Program-made: the position numbers and the translations under genes | Notes under the pieces: model-generated | Database searches by the model: none | What the model saw: the letters and a program-made list of their open reading frames with translations, nothing else | What the model was told of the DNA's origin: nothing | In this document: one piece after another, positions 58,979-64,000 of the stretch | How the letters are laid out: each line of letters opens with the position of its first letter | Numbering within the stretch: the first letter of the stretch is position 1 | DNA from: JAUILH01 sp964230215 | Lineage (GTDB): Bacteria; Bacteroidota; Bacteroidia; Flavobacteriales_D; JAUILH01 | Direction: 5' to 3' | NCBI GenBank assembly: GCA_964230215.1 | Contig: CAXRGQ010000008.1 | Span: 124,001-188,000 of the forward strand | DNA length: 64,000 nucleotides

Positions 58979-60630
58979 TACAAGTCGTAGTATTTGTTGT
59001 TAATATCTGTCGAGATTCCAATAAAAGAGTACATACTATTATCCCTTCTATCCGCTATGTTTTGGCGTAGGTTGAATCCCATGAAAATATTCATATTGGT
59101 TTTAACATTCGCCTTATAACCGATTCTGAATTGTTGCCAGTACAAGGTGTTTCTATCATCTGTTGGAGTAAAAGTAGGGTCGTAGTTGTAAAAAATATTA
59201 CCACCATTATTTTTATTGGACCAATCACCAGTTCTAACTGCCAGGTTAAGTTTGTAGTTCACCCAAAAGCGATTCTTTAACTCATATCTTAAATATGAAA
59301 CCCATTCAGTAAATCCTGCACCATATGGATGTGCGATGGATTCGTTGTAATGACTATAATTTCTCCATACACTTGCATGCGCATAAGTGTATTTTGCCAC
59401 GGTATTAATCTCGCTAGTGACGGTAAGTCTTGGGATGACATCTAAGAGTTTAACTCCGGCTTGGTAGCCAAATCGATTGTTGCTTAGATCATCGATGGCA
59501 AGTTGACCATATAGAAGGATTTTATCTTTGATTTTATAAGAGGCGGTTAACCCAATTACAGCGTTATTTTCTGCGTCATTCAGCCCGTTAATCAGTGTCC
59601 CGACAAGAGGTATTGGGTTGTACGACAAAGGACTCACCGTTTGAGAACCTAGGGTTGAGTCATATACATTCCAGATTATACCTTCAAATAAACCTATTTC
59701 TAATCGATTATTTGGTTTAAAGCTGGTATAATTAAAGCTCCCATTCTTTCGTATGTAAGAAGCTTCTGGAGCTGAATGTTCCGGCAGCCTAAAAAGATTG
59801 CTCATATAGGCGTATATGAAATTGTGTTGTAGTTTCCCATCAAACCATGAACTTCTTATTGACCAATAAGGATAATTGAAACTGGCATCTGATAACAGCA
59901 ACGATCTATATCCATTCCCAATAAAATGTCTCCCGTGACCAAATTGTAGGTTGATATTTTTTAATGGTGAGTATGACACATATCCCTCAGCGTAGGCGTA
60001 ATCAAATCCAGTAGTTTTAAATGTTTTAGCTCTGCCTTGGCCAGGTACAATTGATTGTCCAATATTATTGTTGTATCCGTTGTTAGTGTGAATATACTCG
60101 CGCTTAGACCAGTTATAAAGTCTTAAGTAATCTGGGAAATAACTCTGATTCTCAAAAAAGCTAGTGCTAAACGAGAATTTATCCCCTAAATCACCCTGTA
60201 CTAGGAATCCTCTTGTATTTATGTAAAAGGTACCACCGTCATCTTGATATGAGCCTCTACCACTAGTATCAAGAAAATCTAAACCCAATTCAAATGCAAA
60301 TAAAGGATCAATATAGATGTTGAAGTCCTTATCCTCAATCTCAACCAAATGCTCTTTTAGAAATTTAAGGTGGAATAGGGTGTACACCTTGGTGCTATCG
60401 TAGTGGGCATGATACAAATCATTATTAATAAAGTTTGTATTGTATGGTCTTAGTGAAGTATGTGAAGTTGAATTACTGTCGAGAAATAACCTATCGTAAG
60501 TGTTTTGCACTTCATAATTGAGCAGTAGGTTTCTGTGTTGAGAAAACACAGTTTTGCTCAGAGTAAAGCTCAACAGTATTGCAGTTGAGAGAAATATTTG
60601 ATTCAGCCTAAAAGCCATGCGCCAGAACAT
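58978..60630 (-). CDS. RemB-like / capsule-assembly-type outer-membrane protein (copy 1)
   Basis: The 550-residue paralogue of the 56328-57887 product has a signal peptide ending TVFSQ. The start could be 60630 or the ATG at 60618 (MAFRLNQIFLS). Matching segments: LQFGHGRHFIGNGYRSLLLSD, then YPYWSIRSSW, and a C-terminal end SFIGISTDINNKYYDL. The middle carries SIAHPYGAGFTEWVSYLRYEL, close to MAHPRGANFYEWVNIIRY of copy 2. A barrel for export or anchoring of the polysaccharide, or gliding, is the likely role. It overlaps fcl by up to 23 bp and couples to the glycosyltransferase (TAATG). Confidence 0.72.
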   Translation of the reverse strand: MFWRMAFRLNQIFLSTAILLSFTLSKTVFSQHRNLLLNYEVQNTYDRLFLDSNSTSHTSLRPYNTNFINNDLYHAHYDSTKVYTLFHLKFLKEHLVEIEDKDFNIYIDPLFAFELGLDFLDTSGRGSYQDDGGTFYINTRGFLVQGDLGDKFSFSTSFFENQSYFPDYLRLYNWSKREYIHTNNGYNNNIGQSIVPGQGRAKTFKTTGFDYAYAEGYVSYSPLKNINLQFGHGRHFIGNGYRSLLLSDASFNYPYWSIRSSWFDGKLQHNFIYAYMSNLFRLPEHSAPEASYIRKNGSFNYTSFKPNNRLEIGLFEGIIWNVYDSTLGSQTVSPLSYNPIPLVGTLINGLNDAENNAVIGLTASYKIKDKILLYGQLAIDDLSNNRFGYQAGVKLLDVIPRLTVTSEINTVAKYTYAHASVWRNYSHYNESIAHPYGAGFTEWVSYLRYELKNRFWVNYKLNLAVRTGDWSNKNNGGNIFYNYDPTFTPTDDRNTLYWQQFRIGYKANVKTNMNIFMGFNLRQNIADRRDNSMYSFIGISTDINNKYYDL

Positions 60631-61537
60631 CCTTGTATACAGCGCTAATTCCTACGTGTAAATCGATCTTATGTTTCCAACCCATTGCATGAATTTTTGA
60701 AACATCAAGTAATTTTCTTGGAGTTCCATCTGGTTTATCTGTATTGAATACTAGCTCGCCCTCAAAACCAACAATGTCTTTTACCATTATCGCCAAATCT
60801 TTAATTGAGATATCTTCGCCTGTTCCTACATTAACCCACCCAGATGAATTGTGGTTCATTAGTAAATAGTAGCACGCTTCTGCCAAATCATCCACATGAA
60901 GAAATTCGCGTTTTGGAGAACCCGTTCCCCAAATTTCAACTGAGGGCTTACCCTGTTCTTTGGCTTCATGAAATTTACGAATCAATGCTGGAAGAACATG
61001 AGAGTTGTTCAGATCATAGTTATCATTAGGGCCATATAAGTTTGTTGGCATGGCAGAGATAAAGTTGCATCCGAATTGATCTCTGTATGCGTCACACATT
61101 TTTAGTCCTGCAATTTTTGCAATTGCGTATGGCTCATTCGTAGGCTCCAATGCGCCCGTTAAAAGATATTCTTCCTTTATCGGCTGTTGTGACATTTTTG
61201 GATAAATGCAAGAAGAGCCTAGAAATAATAGCTTTTTAACCTCAGTGTTTTTTGCTGCTTCAATAACATTATTCTGAATCATAAGGTTTTGATACAAAAA
61301 CTCACCCTTGTAGGTGTTGTTGGCGTGTATACCACCAACCTTTGCAGCAGCCAAAATTACGTAGTCTGGCTTTTCGGATTCAAAGAATGCATTAACTGCA
61401 ACTTGATTGCATAGTTCTAATTCAGCCGAACGTTTTCCAATAAGATTGGAATAACCTTCTGCTTCTAGTTTCCGCCAAATGGCAGATCCAACCATTCCGT
61501 TGTGACCGGCAATATATATCTTGTCATTCTTATTCAT
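60608..61537 (-). CDS. fcl: GDP-L-fucose synthase
   Basis: This bifunctional epimerase/reductase converts GDP-4-keto-6-deoxymannose to GDP-L-fucose with NADPH. The 309-residue SDR protein has the nucleotide motif YIAGHNGMVGSAI (about 8-20), GSSCIYPKMSQQPIKEEYLL and the catalytic YAIAKIAGLKMCDAY (YxxxK). I use the ATG at 61537 (MNKNDKIYIAGHNG), which overlaps the gmd stop by 8 bp; an in-frame ATG at 61564 also exists. It acts directly after Gmd in the same operon. Confidence 0.95.
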   Translation of the reverse strand: MNKNDKIYIAGHNGMVGSAIWRKLEAEGYSNLIGKRSAELELCNQVAVNAFFESEKPDYVILAAAKVGGIHANNTYKGEFLYQNLMIQNNVIEAAKNTEVKKLLFLGSSCIYPKMSQQPIKEEYLLTGALEPTNEPYAIAKIAGLKMCDAYRDQFGCNFISAMPTNLYGPNDNYDLNNSHVLPALIRKFHEAKEQGKPSVEIWGTGSPKREFLHVDDLAEACYYLLMNHNSSGWVNVGTGEDISIKDLAIMVKDIVGFEGELVFNTDKPDGTPRKLLDVSKIHAMGWKHKIDLHVGISAVYKDVLAHGF

Positions 61538-62621
61538 TGTAATCGTAGACTTTGTGTCCGCCATCCATTAAATATTTGTCCCTCTTAAATAGTTCAAGAT
61601 CAGATTTCGCCATCTCTTGAGCTAGCTGTTCAACCGAATATTCATGCTCCCAACCAAGTTTCTCTTTTGCCTTATTTGGGTCTCCTATCAAAATATCCAC
61701 CTCCGTTGGTCTAAAGTACTTAGGGTCCACTTCAACAATAACATCCCCAGTAGCTTTGTTGACTCCTTTTTCATCAACACCTTCGCCCTTCCATTCAAGT
61801 TCAATACCCACTTCTTTAAAGGCGAGTTCAGCAAAATACTTTACGGTCACAGTTTTTCCAGTAGCCAAGACAAAATCATCAGCTTCTTCTTGTTGAAGCA
61901 TTAACCACATACCTTTAATGTAGTCTTTTGCATGTCCCCAGTCTCTTTTTGCCTCTAGGTTGCCCAGATACAATTTCTTTTGTAGGCCTAGTGAGATTCT
62001 GGCTGCAGCTCTTGTAATCTTTCTTGTCACGAATGTTTCACCGCGCAGTGGACTTTCATGATTAAATAATATTCCATTGCATGCATACATTCCATAGGCC
62101 TCTCGATAATTCTTAGTGATCCAATATGCATATAACTTTGCTACTGCATACGGAGATCTTGGGTAGAATGGTGTAGTCTCGCTTTGCGGTATCTCTACTA
62201 CTTTTCCATATAACTCAGATGTAGAGGCTTGGTAAAAACGTGTTTTTTTCTCCAAACCAAGAATACGAATCGCTTCTAATAATCTTAGGGCACCGGTAGC
62301 ATCTGCATTTGCAGTGTATTCAGGCGTATCAAACGACACATGAACGTGCGACATAGCCGCCAAATTGTAGATTTCATCTGGTTGAACATTTTGAACGATA
62401 CGTATGAGGTTGGTGCTATCTGTTAAGTCACCATAATGAAGGAAAAAATTCACATCATCTTCGTGTTTGTCTTTGTACAAATGATCTATTCTATCTGTAT
62501 TGAACAAAGAACTTCTTCGCTTAATACCATGCACTTCATACCCCTTAGACAATAGGAATTCTGCTAAATACGCTCCATCTTGTCCTGTGATACCAGTGAT
62601 TAATGCTATCTTTTTACTCAT
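61530..62621 (-). CDS. gmd: GDP-mannose 4,6-dehydratase
   Basis: Gmd makes GDP-4-keto-6-deoxy-D-mannose, the precursor of GDP-fucose and related sugars. The 363-residue SDR enzyme shows ALITGITGQDGAYLAEFLL (6-24), HYGDLTDSTNLIR, the STSELYGKVVEIPQSE active-site segment and YPRSPYAVAKLYAYW (YxxxK). LFNHESPLRGETFVTRKITRA is diagnostic for Gmd. It begins 1 bp after cysQ and overlaps fcl, so the operon is tight. Confidence 0.97.
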   Translation of the reverse strand: MSKKIALITGITGQDGAYLAEFLLSKGYEVHGIKRRSSLFNTDRIDHLYKDKHEDDVNFFLHYGDLTDSTNLIRIVQNVQPDEIYNLAAMSHVHVSFDTPEYTANADATGALRLLEAIRILGLEKKTRFYQASTSELYGKVVEIPQSETTPFYPRSPYAVAKLYAYWITKNYREAYGMYACNGILFNHESPLRGETFVTRKITRAAARISLGLQKKLYLGNLEAKRDWGHAKDYIKGMWLMLQQEEADDFVLATGKTVTVKYFAELAFKEVGIELEWKGEGVDEKGVNKATGDVIVEVDPKYFRPTEVDILIGDPNKAKEKLGWEHEYSVEQLAQEMAKSDLELFKRDKYLMDGGHKVYDYNE

Positions 62622-63419
62622 CTATTCTACTAAAAACCAGTTATTTCTTAATTCTTTTCTGTTGTACAGCATAGGCTGTTTTGTTTCGTAATCATACAGT
62701 TCTTTACCAGCCCCTTTAACGATGGCATGTCCAGCTGCAGTATCCCACTCCATTGTTGGCGCATAACGAGGGTAAGCGTGTGCCTTATTTTCAGCAACTA
62801 GGCAGATTTTGAGCGAGCTTCCCATTGAAACTGTGGTAACATCTCCATGTTCCTGTTTTTTCTCTTCTACAAATGCAAGTGTTTCTTCTGACATATGAGA
62901 GCGACTAGCAACTAAGGTGTAAGTTCCAGGATAATCTTGACTTCCCAATTTTGTGGAATCCTTTATGAGATCGTCGAGTTTGTCAGTTTTAGGGTGCTCA
63001 ATCTTATAAGCGCCTAAGTTTATATCTGAAAAATACAAGGTTTCTGTTACTGGAACGTAAATTACCCCCATGGTCGGTGAATTATTCTCAACCAAGGCAA
63101 TGTTCACAGTGAACTCTCCATTGCGTTTTATGAATTCCTTTGTTCCGTCTAATGGATCTACAATCCACAATTGTTGCCAATCTTTTCTTTCTTCAAAATC
63201 GATTTTTGCTCCTTCCTCACTCAAAATTTTCACTCCTGTCCCAATAAGGTGAGCTTCTATGCGCTCATTTGACTTTAGGTCGGCCTTGGTTAATGGGCTA
63301 TCGTCATTCTTTAGTTCGATATTAAAATCGTCACCATTATATATTTCCAAAATTGCCTCTCCGGCCTCAATGGAGGCTTTAATAGCGATTTCGAGCAAGT
63401 CTTTTCTATCCATCATCAC
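62622..63419 (-). CDS. cysQ: 3'(2'),5'-bisphosphate nucleotidase CysQ
   Basis: CysQ removes the 3'-phosphate of PAP, a by-product of PAPS use in sulfate assimilation or sulfation. It has 265 residues of the inositol-phosphatase fold: DDSPLTKADLKSNERI (about 39-54), SEEGA (metal Glu), LWIVDPLDGTKEFIKRNGEF (metal-binding DPLDGT) and MEWDTAAGHAIV. The first codon at 63419 is GTG followed by two ATGs, so the true start may be 63416 or 63413; the region overlaps the permease stop (TGATG). The link with an SLC13 sulfate-type permease fits sulfur metabolism. Confidence 0.93.
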   Translation of the reverse strand: MMMDRKDLLEIAIKASIEAGEAILEIYNGDDFNIELKNDDSPLTKADLKSNERIEAHLIGTGVKILSEEGAKIDFEERKDWQQLWIVDPLDGTKEFIKRNGEFTVNIALVENNSPTMGVIYVPVTETLYFSDINLGAYKIEHPKTDKLDDLIKDSTKLGSQDYPGTYTLVASRSHMSEETLAFVEEKKQEHGDVTTVSMGSSLKICLVAENKAHAYPRYAPTMEWDTAAGHAIVKGAGKELYDYETKQPMLYNRKELRNNWFLVE

Positions 63420-64000
63420 ATTAAATCATATATAAGCGCCAGTAAAACACAACTTACTGCACCATAAATCAAGGTCAAAGGTAAACCAATTTTAAAAAAG
63501 TCATTAAAGGAATATCTTCCTGGACCGTACACCATAAGATTTGTCTGATAACCAATAGGTGTTAAGAAATTAGCGGCTCCCCCAAATGCTATTGTCAAAA
63601 TAATGGGTATGTGATTTATGTCGGATGATACAATCAAATCAAATGCTAATGGAAGCATTATGGCTACGGCTGCTTTACTTGTGATGAATGATGCAAGAAT
63701 GTTGGTGATGATGAAAAGCACCAATAAGATGTATAGCGGATGATCATTTGTGGCATCAAGCCCCATTAAATCAACTATGTCTTCTGAGGCGCCTGTTTTC
63801 ATCATCGCCCTTCCAAGTCCCAGGCCTATTGCAATCACTAAGAATAGGTTAAAATCTACACTATTTCTAATCTGGTTAGGGCTTGAAATGTTCAGAACAA
63901 CTCCTAGGCCCATAAGTATCGCTAAGCTTTTAAATAATGAGACATCAAAAAAGTTTAGAATGATACACGTGAATAGTCCAAATAGAATAAGGAGTGGTTT
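63416..64000 (-). CDS. SLC13 (DASS) family permease, partial
   Basis: This is the C-terminal 194 codons of an inner-membrane carrier; the 5' part lies beyond 64000. The frame stays open to the window edge. Several hydrophobic helices are visible. Motifs typical of the divalent anion:Na+ symporter family include NILASFITSKAAVAIMLPLAF and AFGGAANFLTPIGYQTNLMVYGPG, where the SNT-like and TPIGYQTN signatures fall. With cysQ coupled downstream, sulfate is the likely substrate, but dicarboxylates are possible. Confidence 0.85.
   Translation of the reverse strand, partial: KPLLILFGLFTCIILNFFDVSLFKSLAILMGLGVVLNISSPNQIRNSVDFNLFLVIAIGLGLGRAMMKTGASEDIVDLMGLDATNDHPLYILLVLFIITNILASFITSKAAVAIMLPLAFDLIVSSDINHIPIILTIAFGGAANFLTPIGYQTNLMVYGPGRYSFNDFFKIGLPLTLIYGAVSCVLLALIYDLM

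Noticed and set aside
1..64000. Prophage, IS element, defence island or biosynthetic cluster
   Set aside because: No transposase, integrase, phage structural, restriction, toxin-antitoxin, NRPS or PKS signature was found on either strand. The only mobile-like unit is the tRNA-Phe/GIY-YIG repeat structure.

Overview
The window looks like chromosomal core sequence from a marine-type Flavobacteriales bacterium (phylum Bacteroidota). Base composition is AT-rich. Promoters carry the Bacteroidota -7 element TAnnTTTG, and Shine-Dalgarno sequences are mostly absent. Lineage markers include two type IX secretion cargo proteins with C-terminal sorting domains, CarboxypepD_reg/DUF5686 and DUF3078 outer-membrane proteins, RemB-like barrels, a coaX-lptC-CNNM-PPIase operon and a two-gene metH. 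I cannot name the genus. I saw no rRNA operon, prophage, IS element or CRISPR array.

Layout. 1-4.7 kb: purS (window edge), then a minus-strand run of lptB (with an unusual membrane-anchored tail), a DUF5686 barrel protein and tatC. 4.8-12.6 kb: recQ, a minus-strand M20 amidohydrolase/TSUP permease/1088-residue propeller-barrel operon, and an MBL hydrolase. 12.7-19.4 kb: TerB-like, DUF3078 and other envelope proteins, kynU with a small coupled membrane protein, hemL, and a UbiA-like membrane protein. 19.6-27.1 kb: gcvP, two tandem secreted T9SS paralogues, and a lipocalin-like protein. 27.2-34.9 kb: a minus-strand envelope operon (coaX, OMP, Cys-rich TPR, lptC, small membrane protein, CNNM/CBS, PpiD-like PPIase). 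35.0-35.5 kb: tRNA-Phe followed by a 386-bp insertion-like unit made of a GIY-YIG nuclease gene, a hairpin array and a perfect 71-bp copy of the tRNA 3' end plus its terminator. 35.6-46.5 kb: a TPR/SpoIIE phosphatase, an orphan histidine kinase, gpmI, an M20 dipeptidase, a LEA-type lipoprotein, a DUF255 thioredoxin-fold lipoprotein and tsaB. 46.5-50.4 kb: split metH under a SAM-I riboswitch and terminator. 50.5-56.3 kb: cytochrome oxidase assembly and subunit operon (cyoE, two subunit-III-type proteins, subunit IV, two SCO-like proteins, DUF420, a small CxxC membrane protein). 56.3-64 kb: a surface-polysaccharide operon (SLC13 permease fragment, cysQ, gmd, fcl, RemB-like, WecA/MraY-like transferase, RemB-like).

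The main functional themes are envelope biogenesis (Lpt, Tat, T9SS cargo, OM barrels, GDP-fucose polysaccharide), aerobic respiration, and one-carbon/methionine metabolism (gcvP, metH). The most unusual observations are: (1) the tRNA-Phe/GIY-YIG unit with its duplicated tRNA 3' end and hairpins; (2) repeated placement of a -7 promoter element exactly 4 nt before a start codon, which predicts leaderless mRNAs; (3) an outer-membrane protein gene whose signal-peptide region lies inside coaX without an ATG, GTG or TTG; (4) an LptB fused to a coiled-coil/TM tail; and (5) a histidine-rich insert in oxidase subunit III.
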